DNA from: Mycoplasma tullyi
GTDB lineage: Bacteria > Bacillota_I > Bacilli_A > Mycoplasmatales > Mycoplasmoidaceae
Direction of reading: 5' to 3'
DNA: 64,000 nucleotides
Assembly: GCF_014068355.1 (NCBI RefSeq)
Contig: NZ_CP059674.1
Coordinates: 558,001 to 622,000 of the forward strand
Position numbers and translations under genes: made by a program. Each line of letters starts with the position of its first letter. The first letter of the stretch is position 1. Below are positions 34,483-47,040 of the stretch, one piece after another. The notes under the pieces were generated by a model. The model searched no databases, was not told where the DNA came from, and saw nothing but the letters and a program-made list of their open reading frames with translations.

Positions 34483-35478
34483 TTATTTGTTATCAAACAA
34501 TAAGCTTAGCAATTCTTCTTTAGTGATTGTTCCAAGATATAATGGTAGATCAAACTGATCTAAAACATCATTCACACTTTGGTAATCAAACTTCGTTCCT
34601 TTTAATTTTTCTTCTATCTCTTCGATCTGACCAACACTTAAAAAGTCACCGTTGAATTTGATATCTTTGATCACACCGTGATCAGTGTTTAGACTTAATT
34701 CTAATTCACCACCACTAAAGCGTTTTTTATTATTGAATTTGTATTCTAAAGATGATCCATAGATTCATTCTCATTTCTTGAAGTGATTCTCAGCACGATC
34801 TTTGATCCATTGTTTAGCTTTATCATCTAATTCGATCTTAGTAAGATCGTACTTTTTAAAGTAGAACTTAATTAGTTCATCAATAAATCATTCAACTGAT
34901 TTTTTTTCTGGTAAATGATCAATGATATTAGTTACACGTTTTTTGATTGAATCAATTCCTTTAGCTTCAATCTTACTCTTATCAACATGTAAGTAGTTAG
35001 CTAACTTAGTCATGTCAGTGTTATAAAGTAACGTTCCGTGGTGTAAGATCTTATCTTGATAAAGGTATTGTGCCGTTCCTGAAAACTTCATGCCTTCAAT
35101 TTCTAGATCATTGCGACCTTTAAAAGTCGCATTAATATTTAGTGAATTTAAGAATTCAATAATTGGTTGTGCAAAAAACTGATAAGCATTAGCACGTTTT
35201 TCATCTAAATAATCGATATAAGAATAACAGATATTCCCAAGATCTTGGAACACTGTTCCCCCACCTGAAAAACGGCGAATTAGATTAACGTGATCTTTAG
35301 ATGTTTCATTGGTATTAATCTGAGCTAATGTATTTTGGTTACGACCAATAAAGATCGTATTAGCATTTCTTCAGATGTAAATGATTGGTAATTCTAGATC
35401 TAAGTGTTTTAATAGGTATTCTTCAGTCGCTGCATTAATGTAGCAATCGTTCGAGTCTGATAAGTAAAAATAAGCCAT
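34483..35478 (-). CDS. lplA: Lipoate-protein ligase A
   Basis: Attaches lipoate to the E2 lipoyl domain. 331 aa with several UGA Trp codons (YIWRNANT, EWFIDEL). The N-terminus has IFIGRNQNT and RRFSGGGTVFQDLGN, and then KFSGTAQYLYQDKILHHGTLLYN, the signature of the family, followed by an accessory C-terminal domain. It lies next to the pyruvate dehydrogenase operon, whose pdhC product is its expected substrate, but is separated from lpdA by a terminator. Confidence 0.93.
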
Positions 35479-35494
35479 AATTGTGTATATTTGA

Positions 35495-35516
35495 TAAAAA
35501 ACCCTTGTACAAGGGT
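35495..35516 (-). terminator. Terminator of the pdh operon
   Basis: The palindrome ACCCTTGTACAAGGGT (35501-35516) is followed on the minus strand by six T residues. It lies between lpdA (stop at 35538) and lplA. Confidence 0.8.
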
Positions 35517-35537
35517 CTTTTATTTGTTTGAATAATT

Positions 35538-36932
<1,395 letters not shown>

Positions 36933-36939
36933 CTACTAA

Positions 36940-38421
36940 TTAAATTAGTAAACCGTCAAGGTTTTCAACGATTTCTTTTAATGTCTTAGCAAATCGTCCG
37001 ATATCAGCACCATCAATTCATCTGTGGTCAGCTGCAATTGTAATTGGCATAATTTGCTTAATTACGATTTGGTTTTCAGCAGTTCTAGATAATTTTTCTT
37101 CTACTGTACCTGTAGCAATAATAGCAACTTCTGGGAATTTAATAATTGGAGTACCAAATAGTGCACCGATTGAACCAAAGTTAGTAACACTAATTGTTCC
37201 ATCAGCTAAATCAGCTAGTCCCATCTTCTTAGAACGTGCTTTTTCAGCTAAACTGCTAACTTCTTTAGCAATTTCAATTACTGATTTGTCTTGAGCTGAT
37301 TTAATGTTTGGAACCATTAAACCATCAGCAGTATCAACAGCAATACCTAAGTTAATTTTTTTCTTTAATACTAAACGATTGTTAGTCTTATCGTAGTGAG
37401 AGTTGAATACTGGGTGAGCAATTACAGCTTTAGTAATTGCTTTTAATAAGAATGGTAAGAATGATAATTTAATACCATAACTTGATAATACAGCGTCTTT
37501 AACTTGCTTACGGTAAGAAACTAATTTAGTTACATCAAAGTTGAATGTTAAAACTGTAGTTGGAATTTCTTCGTGAGCAGTTGTCATTGCTTTAGCAATG
37601 GCTTTTCTGATTGATGTAATTTCTTTGTAAGTTTCGTTGTCGTTTGCAGGAGCAGCAGCTGGTGCAGCTGGTGCAGGTGCTGGTGCTGGAGCAGCAACTG
37701 GAGCTGGAGTAGCTGCAGCAAATACATCGCTTGAAAATACTTTAGCACCATTTGCAGGTGTAACATTGTTTAAATTTACATTTAAATCACTAGCAACAGC
37801 TTGAGCTAAAGGAGTAGCTACTGGAACTGGAGTTCCAAAAGCTGGCGCAGCTGGTGCAGGAGCTGGTGTAGGAGCTGGAGCTGGTGAACTTCCAGCACTT
37901 TGATCACCGAATAATCCAAATAATTTGTTTGAAACTTTAACTTCACCTACAACTGAAGCACCGCCACCACCTGATTCAGCTTCAGCAGCTGGTGCTGGTG
38001 CAGGAGCTGGGAAAGCAGGAGCTGGAGCAGGTGCAGCAGCTGGTGCTGGGAAGCTTGGGAATGCAGGTGCAGGAGCAGGAGCAGCTGCTGGTGCTGGAGA
38101 TGGGAAACTTGGGAATGCAGGTGCAGGAGCAGCAGCAGGAGCTGCAGCCGGAGCAGGAGCAGCAGCTGGTGCAGGAGCACCACTAGCATCACCGTTTAAG
38201 ATTAACATTACTTCACCAACGTGAACAGTTTGTCCAACAGTTGCAAGAATTGAAGTAACCACACCACCTTCAGGAGCTGGTAAGTCAGTTGTAACCTTAT
38301 CAGTTTCAACTGAAAACATTGGGTCACCTTCTTTAATTGTGTCACCTACTTTAACATAGATTTGAGCAACAACACCTTCGTGTAGCCCTTCACCAACGTC
38401 TGTAAATTTATATTCAAACAT
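36940..38421 (-). CDS. pdhC: Dihydrolipoamide acetyltransferase (E2) of pyruvate dehydrogenase
   Basis: Core of the complex. 493 aa. There is one lipoyl domain with DKVTTD (lipoylated Lys42). A long Ala/Pro-rich linker (about 80-185) follows, then a peripheral-subunit-binding domain (PVPVATPLAQAVASDLN, near 200-240) and a second short Ala/Pro linker. The acyltransferase domain ends ADHRWIDGAD with active His near 466 (the Trp is UGA; most E2 proteins have Val-Val or similar there). The linker is encoded by imperfect GCA/CCA/GGA-type repeats that stand out in GC content and could vary in length. Confidence 0.95.
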
Positions 38422-38525
38422 GTTTGTTATTATCTTTCTATTTTATCTATTAATGAAAATGTACTGTTAATTATAAATTAAATAATTATTTCAATACTGA
38501 ATTGTCAGTTTTTTACGTAAACAAA

Positions 38526-38564
38526 TATCGTTTTTATTAATGGGTGAGATTAATAAAAACGATA
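38526..38564 (-). terminator. Strong hairpin between pdhB and pdhC
   Basis: Perfect 16-bp arms (TATCGTTTTTATTAAT / ATTAATAAAAACGATA) around GGGTGAG. It is followed on the minus strand only by TTTG, not a full T-run, so it may be a terminator, an attenuator or an mRNA stability element within the operon. Confidence 0.5.
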
Positions 38565-38580
38565 GAAATTATTTAAAAAA

Positions 38581-39558
38581 CTAAGCTAGTAATTCGTTAA
38601 TTGCGTCAATTGTTCTTTGTTTAAGATCGAATTGAATTGCTTCACCTTTTGCTAGTGGAACAGTGATGTCAAATCCGGTTACACGAACTGGAGCTTTCTT
38701 TAAGCTAGCGAATAACTTTTCAGTTACTCTAGTAATGATTTCAGCACCAACACCGAATGATTTAACAGCTTCGTGAACAACTAGTAAACGACCAGTTTTT
38801 TGAACTGAAGCTAAAACTGTATTTCAGTCAAGTGGAGCGATTGTTCTTAAGTCGATTAATTCAATATCACCTGCTGGGTATTGACTAACGATTTCAAGTA
38901 GGTCAATAACGTTTGGACCATAAGTTACGATCGTTAATTTGCTACCTTGAGTTAATACGTTAGCCTTACCGATTTCAACAATGTATTCACCAGCTGGAAT
39001 TTCTTGTTTAAATGAACGGTATAACTTCTTAGGTTCAAAGAACACAACTGGGTCTGGATCATTAATTGCAGCTAACATTAATCCCTTAGTGTCATAAGGG
39101 TTACATGGCATAACAACCTTAACACCTGGAATGTGAGAATAGATAGCTTCTAATGTTTCAGAGTGGTGTTCAAGAGCTTTAATTCCACCACCCATAGGCA
39201 TTCTTAAAACGATTGGAGCGTTTAATTGACCTCTAGTTCTGTTTCTAATTCTTGCAGCGTGACAGAATAGTTGTTGCATTACTAAGAAACTGAAACCAGA
39301 GAATTGAATTTCAACAACTGGTTTTAATCCAGCAAATGAAGCACCAATAGCAGCACCTGTCATAGCAGCTTCAGCAATCGGAGCATCCCATACTCTATCA
39401 GAACCGTGTTTTTGTTGTAATCCTTTAGTTGCTCTAAACACACCACCTTCAAAACCAGCGTCTTCACCGTATAATACCACACTCTTATCTTTTGTTAATG
39501 CGATATCTAAAGCGTTGTTTAGGGCTTCGATATTATTTACGATAATTTTATCACTCAT
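38581..39558 (-). CDS. pdhB: Pyruvate dehydrogenase E1 beta subunit
   Basis: 325 aa. Typical features: VVLYGEDAGFEGGVFRATKGL, APIAEAAMTGAAIGASFAGLKPVVEIQF, and a C-terminal transketolase-type domain with LLVVHEAVKSFGVGAEI. One UGA Trp (LDWNTVL). It forms the thiamine-diphosphate E1 heterotetramer with PdhA, 24 nt after it. A large hairpin follows before pdhC. Confidence 0.96.
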
Positions 39559-39582
39559 TGTGTATATTCTCCAATTTAAGAA

Positions 39583-40662
39583 TTATTTGTCTCCAAAGTA
39601 TTTTTTAGCAACTGCTTTTTGTTCAACTAAGTTGTCAGTCATAGTTGCATAAGTGTGATCAAATACATCATCAACAGTTGTTTTGATGTGTTGAAGCATT
39701 ACTTCGTAATCTTCAGCAATCTTAGCTTCGATTTGTTCGAACATTGTTTGTTCTTTAGCTTCGTCTCAAAGACCCTTAGCCATTAAGAATTTCTTAACTC
39801 TTTCAATTGGGTCAGATTTTTTAGCTTCTTCTTCTTCTTGTTTAGTTCGATAAACTGAAGGGTCATCTGAAGTTGTGTGAGGACCTTGGCGGTAAGTTAC
39901 GAATTCAACAAAGATTGGACCCATACCACTTCTAGAGTATTCAATAGCTTCTAGCATTGCATCATAACATGCTAATAGATCGTTTCCATCTACTCTTACT
40001 CTTGGCATATTAACAGCAATTGCTTTAGTTGAGATATCACTAACTGCACTTTCAAGGTGGGTTCTTGTAGAGATCGCAAATTGGTTGTTGTTTACACAGA
40101 ACACAGTTTGTCATTTGTGAATTGCAGCCATGTTCATAGCTTCATAGAATTCACCTTCAGCAGTACCACCATCACCGATGAAAGTAACAGCAGCTGCTCT
40201 TTCTTTATTTTGTTTTAATGCATAACCAATTCCAGCAGCTTGAGAATATTGCGCACCAATAGTAATGTTAATTGGAATAACTCTTACACCTTCATCAAAA
40301 ACGTTACCCTTTTCATTACCGTTTCAGTAAAGCATTTGTTGGTAAGGTTTAACCCCTCTGTGAAGCATTAAAGCACCTGATCTGAAAGCTGGTACTAATC
40401 AGTCTTTCTTAGTCATTGCTAATGAAGTACCTAATTGTAATGCTTCTTCACCTAAGTTAGGTGCTAATGTAAGCATCTTACCTGAACGTTGTCAAGTTAA
40501 CATCTTCTTATCAAGTGTTCTTGATAAGTTCATGTAGTAATAAGCTTCAATTACTCTTTCGTCTGATAACTTTTGTACATAGCTAGGATCGATGATTCGA
40601 CCTTCGTTATCCATTACTCTATGTAAAAGTTCAGGAATTTTGTTTTTAACAATAATTGCCAT
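39583..40662 (-). CDS. pdhA: Pyruvate dehydrogenase E1 alpha subunit
   Basis: 359 aa with UGA Trp codons (LTWQRSGKM, YWNGN, HKWQTVF). The thiamine-diphosphate motif starts GDGGTAEGEFYEAMN and ends NNNQFAIST. The phosphorylation-loop region (YRQGPHTTSDDPSVYR) is present. First gene of the operon; nox lies upstream on the same strand, as in M. pneumoniae. Confidence 0.96.
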
Positions 40663-40722
40663 ATTTAATCTTTTTTTCCTTAAGTTTGTTTGAATTTAAT
40701 TGTAATTTAATAATCTTTAAAA

Positions 40723-42141
40723 CTATTTTTTAATGCTTTCTTTGAAGTAATTTAATCCCAAAGCTTGTAGAATTGCACTAATGATAAAGTTAAATGGTTT
40801 GTTGTAGTGAGGTAAGAAGAATACATCAGCAAACGCAACATCAACTAATGTTAATTTTCTTTGAATTGCTAATGCTAAGAAGTAAATAACTTCTGAGTGG
40901 TTGTTTTTAGTTGAACCTACTTGAGCACCTAATAATCTTAGCGTCTTAGGATCATAAACTAATTTAATCTTCACTCTGTCATAAGTTTCCATTCATTCTG
41001 GACGATCAGAGTCTTCAAAGTAAGAAGCAGCAGCTTCAATACCACGGATCTTAGCAACTTCTTCTGAAATACCAGTTGAAGCTAAGTGGTGACCAAATAC
41101 GTGGATTGCGTTAGTACCAACAACGTTTTCTAACTTAATGTTGTCCATACCATTTATGTGAGAAGCAGCTACAACCCCAGTTTTAACTGCGTTAGTTGCT
41201 AAGTCGATGTTTTGGTATTCTCCAGTAGCAGCGTTCATAATCGCAGCTGCACCACCGATTGCATAAACATCCTTAACAGAAGTTTGACAATATTGGTCAA
41301 TAATTAAAGCACCATTCTTAACTTTGTGAGCATCTGGAATAAGTGCAGTGTTTGGTAAGAAACCAATACATTGAATTACTAGATCAGCTTCAACTTTAGT
41401 TTGAACACCGTCTTTTTCTAAAGTAATTCCACGGATCACTTTCTTGCCACCTTCAGTGTCAACTAAGTATCCCATTACTTTAGTTCCACATCTAACGTCA
41501 ACTCCTTCTTTTTGCATAGTTGTCATTAGATCAGCACCAAATTCTTTATCAAAGTAGTTAGCAGCTGGTCTAGGTAACATATCAACTAATAGAGTTTTCT
41601 TACCTTTTTGGTGAGCAGCTTCAACTAATTCAACCCCAATATAACCAGCACCAATTACAACGATGTTATTAACACCTGGTTTGTTGAATTGATCAATGAT
41701 TTCTAAAGCGTGTTGGTAAGTTTTACAAGCAACTAAACCTTCAATTCCTCCACAGTATTTTTCAGTGAATGGAAGACTAGCATCAGCTGTGGTAATTGGT
41801 CAAGCACCAGTAGCTAAGATTAATTTGTCATAACTTTCTTCAAAAGTTGTGTCTTTTTCTAAATTTTTAACAACAACAACTTTTCTATTGTGATCCACTG
41901 ATAACACTTCGTGGTTCATGTGGATTTTAGCACCCATTGATCTAAGTTGTTCTGGGTTTGAGTAGAATAGATCAGTTGTATCTTTAACTACACCACTAAC
42001 AGCTAAAGCAATACCACATCCTAAGAATGAGATATTGTCATTGCGGTCGAATGCTACTACATCTAATTTAGGGTTTTCTGCCAACATTGTACGAATCGCA
42101 GACGTACCAGCGTGGTTAATTCCTACTACAATAACTTTCAT
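40723..42141 (-). CDS. nox: NADH oxidase (water-forming type)
   Basis: 472-aa flavoprotein of the disulfide-reductase family. It re-oxidises NADH with O2, which balances the NADH from glycolysis and PDH. The FAD site is at the N-terminus (VIVVGINHAGTSAIRTML), the redox Cys42 lies in SFLGCGIAL, and the NAD site is VVIGAGYIGVELVEAA. UGA Trp at ATGAWPIT and PEWMET. Cys42 favours the four-electron, water-producing type. Confidence 0.94.
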
Positions 42142-42309
42142 TTTATATATTTATCCTTGTGAATTTCTATTCTAATAAAATTTTAATAATAGATATATTA
42201 ACTATAATTTAATATTATTTTTAAACCAGTTTTTTTCAAAACAAAATCTGAAAATTGGTAGAAGTATCTACTTCCTTATTTTCTTGTAGATATTGACAAA
42301 TAAAATAAA

Positions 42310-43476
42310 TTATTTAGACAAACGAACTACATCACGCATAATCATGATTTCTTCGTTTGTTCTTACTTGATAAACATCAAGTTGGCTGTTGTTATCAGAT
42401 AGTTTTCTGTAATCTGAATACTTTTGTTCAAAGGCTTTTGGATCAAGTGAAACTTTTAATAAGTTAACTTTGTTAACTACTTCTTGAACGATCAGGCTTG
42501 CATTTTCACCAACACCAGCAGTGAATACTAAACCATCAATCGGTGCATTGATTTGGTTAGCATACTTAACGATGTAATCAGCAACTCTTTGAGTGTAGAT
42601 ATCTAATGTTAATTGGGTTTTAGGTAAGTTACTTGTAACATCTCTCATATCAGCATAAGTTGATAAACCTAATAGACCTGATTTTTTATTTAGATCATCA
42701 ATTACTTGATCTAAGGTTTTATTTGTTTGTTTAGAGATGTATTGCACTACAGATGGGTCAATATCACCACTTCTAGTACCCATTACTAAACCTTCTAATG
42801 GAGTGAAACCCATTGAAGTGTTGATTGATTTTGAATCTTTGATTGCAGCAATTGAAGCACCATTACCTAAGTGACAGATAACTAGGTTAACCGCTTTTTT
42901 ATTTAATAGTTCTTCAAAACGCTTAGTTACATAACGATAACTGGTTCCGTGATAACCATATCGTCTAACTAAGTGTTTTTCTTTTCATTCAGCTGGAATT
43001 GCATATTCATATGCAACTTCGGGCATACTTGTGTGGAATGATGTGTCAAATACAGCTACGTTTTTAGCAGCTGGAATTAACTTTTGCACCACATCAATTA
43101 CATCAGCTTCTGGTTTGTTGTGTAATGGTGCAAGTTTAGCTAATTCATAGATTTTTTCAAGTACATCAGGAGTAATTAAAACTGAATCAGTTCAATAAGC
43201 ACCTTGTACAACACGATGACCAACACCTACGATCTCATCTAATTCTTTTATTACATTATGTTTTTTTAATGAATCTAATAGATGAGTTAAAGCTTCTTTG
43301 TGAGTAGGAAAACTCGCACTACCTTCATCTTTTACACCATCTTCAAATTCATATTTAAAAGCACCATCAATAAAGATTCTTTCACATAATCCTTTAGCTA
43401 GTACTTTTTCATTAGCATCATATAGTTGAAACTTAATTGAACTAGACCCAGCGTTAATTACTAAGATTTTATTCAT
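42310..43476 (-). CDS. ackA: Acetate kinase
   Basis: Acetyl phosphate + ADP to acetate + ATP, the final ATP-yielding step from PDH-derived acetyl-CoA. 388 aa, full length. It shows ILVINAGSSSIKFQL, VFDTSFHTSMPEVAYEY, HLGNGASIAAI, TPLEGLVMGTRSGDIDPS and FTAGVGENASLI. UGA Trp in GAYWTDS and PAEWKEKH. The phosphotransacetylase gene is not in the window. Confidence 0.96.
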
Positions 43477-43596
43477 TGCTATCTGTCCTTGTCTTTTGTT
43501 TTGTTAAAAATAAATATCTTTCTAATCATAAAATAACGATTTATTAAGACATTAATTTTTATCGCTTATTGGTTATCATATTGATAACAATAAATA

Positions 43597-45363
43597 TTAT
43601 CCGATCCTAACGTCTTCATCAACATATGAGTAATTCCACCTAATGGCATCACTCTTAACTCAAGAAAGGATTGAGGTACTTACTCCTAATTGTCCAATAA
43701 TCATTAGTGCAATTAATAGTACTAGTGGTACTAAGTTTATTGAAGTTAGGTATGAAGTGATACCGACTGATAAACCTACTGTACCATAACCTGAAGAGTA
43801 TTCAAAGAATACGTCCATGATGCTAAATCGCGCTTCTGGAACAGCAAAATCTAGAGTGATCTTAGTACCTAATGCTGCAACGATTAAAAAGATTGCACTT
43901 AATAAAGTAATTAGATAAGCATTATTAACTGTTTCAGGCGGGATGGATCGTTTGAATAATCTTACTTGTTTATAACCTTTGAATTTTTGGAAGATGGCAA
44001 CCATCACTAGTGCAAATGTGGTGGTTCTTACACCCCCTGCGGTTGATGAAGGCGCAGCCCCAATAAACATCAATAAGCTGAGCATTAATTTTGAAACATC
44101 GGTTAAGTTGTACATACTAATCGTTGCAAAACCAGCAGATCGAGTTGAAAAGATCATGAACCACAAATTGAAGACATAATCAAATTTAGGATATTTCCCA
44201 TAAATTGTGTGATACAGATCTTCTGGTGATTTGATGTTTAATGAAGGTTCAAATTGAAGATTATTCTTTAATGATTCTTCAAAGAATTGTGAAGTGACAT
44301 TAAATGAACTATTTTTACTTAATAGTTCGACTGGTGCCACAATTAGGATTGGCAACGTTAATAAAATTGCGGATGTTATTAACGACAATTTAGTAAAGAT
44401 ACTAAACTTATATTTCAATTGATTTTTATAAAGCTTTTTGTATCTAAGTTTTTCATAGATATCAAAGATTGTTGGATAACCAATTCCTCCAATAAAGAAC
44501 TGGGTAGCAGTAATAAATAATAAAACAAGATGTTGGTCGTTTCTAAAACTAGATAAAGAAAAAGGGCCAAAGATATCAAATCCGGCGTTGTTTATTGAAG
44601 AAACTGAGTGGAAAATTCCAGCTCAGATAGCTGCTCCAACATTATGAAATGTAAAGAATTTTTTATAAGGATTGTCAACAGTGATTTGAGAAGCTTTGAA
44701 ATCAACCAACGAACTATTAACGTCGGTATTTTTTAAATCCAGAATATTTTGTTGTTCAAAAGCAGGAACGAAATAAAAATACAGGGCATAAAAGATTGCA
44801 TAAACAATCTGAAAGATCATTACTGCAGTAACTGCAACTATGATTGTTTTAGAGGTCGTTGATATTTTTTCACCACCACGTTCAGATTGAAGTAATAAGG
44901 TTTTTTCTAGTGATGAACGATCTTTAAAAATCTTGGCAAAGACTTTTCAAATCATATATCAGAAAACTACGAAACCCACTCCACCAACTTCAATCAGAAC
45001 AGCTAAAATTACCTGTCCAAAAATTGTATAAGTTTCTCGCACTACCAGCGTTGATAAACCAGTATCACTGAACGCAGAAGTAGCTATAAAAAATGAGTCA
45101 ATGAACGAATATTTAGCTTTTTCAATTAACGGTTTAGCAGCTAACCCTTGAAACGTAATATTAGTCACTTTTTCATACGTATCACTATATCTCAAAGATA
45201 TCGGTAAATACAATAGAATTGATCCGATTAAAATGAAATAAATATAGAAGTGAGCAATCTTCTGACTGATAGTTTCACCAATAAAAATGATCCTTAATCA
45301 CTTAATGACTTTTTCTTTTTTATTGAGTGAATTTTTGCGTTTTTTACCGTTAATATTTAACAT
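43597..45363 (-). CDS. ktrB: KtrB/TrkH-family potassium uptake channel subunit
   Basis: 588-aa integral membrane protein with about ten helices and the four pore loops of the TrkH/KtrB family: SAFSDTGLS, SINNAGFDIF, SSTAGGVRTT and YGTVGLSVG. Each carries the filter Gly. UGA Trp codons are frequent. It is larger than typical KtrB (about 450 aa) because of extended loops between helices. The cytosolic partner KtrA is not in the window. It starts 1 nt after the stop of the CorC-like gene, so the two are co-translated. Confidence 0.88.
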
Positions 45364-45364
45364 T

Positions 45365-46702
45365 TTAATTATTTGCGTCTATTTCGGTTGGGTTAATTTC
45401 GTTCTTAACAATCTCAACAAGTTTAACTTTTGTTTCTTCATCATATTCTAGATATTTAACAGTCATGAAATCGTCATGATAAATACCATCTTCAAATCTT
45501 GCATTCTGTTCAGTGTTGTTATTGATATAGTCTAATAATTTTAGATTTTTCTTAACAGTAATATTTTTATTTATGTATTTGTGTAAGAAGTACTGTGCGT
45601 TTATTGAAGAGTCGACCATTCAAGTGTAAGCATTAATTTCTTGAACTTGACCTACTTCATCTTGTTCGTCATAGATTTGACCAACTAGTTGTTCAAGTAA
45701 ATCTTCCATGGTAATAATTCCAATTGATTCATAATCATTAAAATTATTAACAACTATTGCGATCTGAACCCTTTCACGCTTCATTAGATACAGCACTTTA
45801 TCTAATTTGTAATCAGTTAATACGTAAATTGGTTCACTTAAGTATTCAGTTCAATTATCTTCATCCTTGTTTTCAACTATACTTAGATAATCTTTTAAGT
45901 GTAAAACGCCTATGGTTTTGTTTTCATCATTGATGATGGGTATTCTTGAAACGTTATCTGCTAAAAACCTTTTTTTGATCAAACCAATTGAACTATGCTC
46001 ATGAACATAAATAACTTCTTTTCATTTGGTATATACCTGTCCAATTAAAGTTTCGTCAAAATTAATGGCATTTTTAATTAATAATGCTTCATCATTTTCA
46101 AGAACACCCTCATTCTTAGCTTCGTCAATAAAGAATGTTACTTCTTTTTCGCTAGTTTGTGTTTTTGAATATTTTTTAAAGATCTTAGATATTAAATAGG
46201 TAATCGGCAATACCAAATAATAAAAGAAGATCATTAAAAAGCTAAATAATAGAACTGTTTTAATCGGTCTAAATTTAGCTATTGATTTAGGTGTTATCTC
46301 ACCAAAAAATAAAGTTACAAAAGTTGTTACGAATACAGCCAGCGAAGAACCAACAGCCTGATTATCAACAATCCTATTAAATAGAAGTGTTGAAAGTGTT
46401 GAGATAATAATATTCGCTATATTATTACAGATCAGAATTGTTGATAGTGTCAACGTAAAGTTTTTAATCAACTTATTGATGATCTTCGTTCTTAACTTCT
46501 TTTGTATATTGTGTTCTTTTATATATCCATTTCATTTAAAGCTAGTTAAACTCGTGAATGCTGTTTCTAAAGCAGAAAAGATCACAGAAATGAATAAAAA
46601 AGCGAAAATTAGCACTCCATATATTACATATATGGCTATAGAACTATTATCCGTGACTATGGACCTACCGCCCGTGACGGATGAACTCTCTTCAGATGTC
46701 AT
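45365..46702 (-). CDS. CorC/HlyC-type membrane protein (DUF21 plus CBS pair)
   Basis: 445 aa. An N-terminal DUF21/CNNM domain with about four helices contains LICNNIANIIIST and FFGEITPKSIAKFRP. Two CBS domains follow (ISRIPIINDENKTIGVLHLKDYL and VQIAIVVNNFNDYESIGIITMEDLLEQLVG, read with UGA as Trp), then a short CorC-like C-terminal region. Members have been linked to magnesium or cation efflux. I chose ATG 46702 because it adds the complete first membrane helix. Co-transcribed with ktrB. Confidence 0.85.
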
Positions 46703-46961
46703 ATAATTTAATATTTAAATTATAGATAATTATATTATATTTAACCTCAACAGAACACTCCCTAGGACCAAACAGAAATTTACGATTAAATTTTATTTTT
46801 AATTGTTGATCATCTAGATAACATAATCATCTACTAAATATTTAAAAAAACTTCTTATTGATTTGTTCTAAAAATATTTTGTATTTGAACCAACTTTTTA
46901 TACATTTTAAGTGTTTAAGCCCTTCTCGCTTTACAGATATAAAACTTATTAAAAGAACAAA
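46703..46961. other. Intergenic region upstream of the CorC-like gene
   Basis: About 260 bp with no gene on either strand. A TATAAT on the minus strand (complement of 46729-46734), 27 nt before the ATG, is a likely -10 box for the CorC-ktrB operon. Nothing else is recognised. Confidence 0.4.
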
Positions 46962-47005
46962 AAAATAAACAGTAATTGTCTATAAGATCAATTACTGTTT
47001 ATTTT
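46962..47005. terminator. Terminator after clpB
   Basis: Perfect 17-bp arms AAAATAAACAGTAATTG / CAATTACTGTTTATTTT around a 10-nt loop, with A- and T-runs on the flanks. It lies 36 nt after the clpB stop. Confidence 0.85.
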
Positions 47006-47040
47006 GTTTTTATAAATTTTTACCGTATATTTTTAATTTT

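Noticed and set aside
37925-38224. Plus-strand ORF rich in Ala/Gly opposite pdhC
   Set aside because: It is the antisense shadow of the Ala/Pro-rich linker; it has no ribosome site and no similarity.
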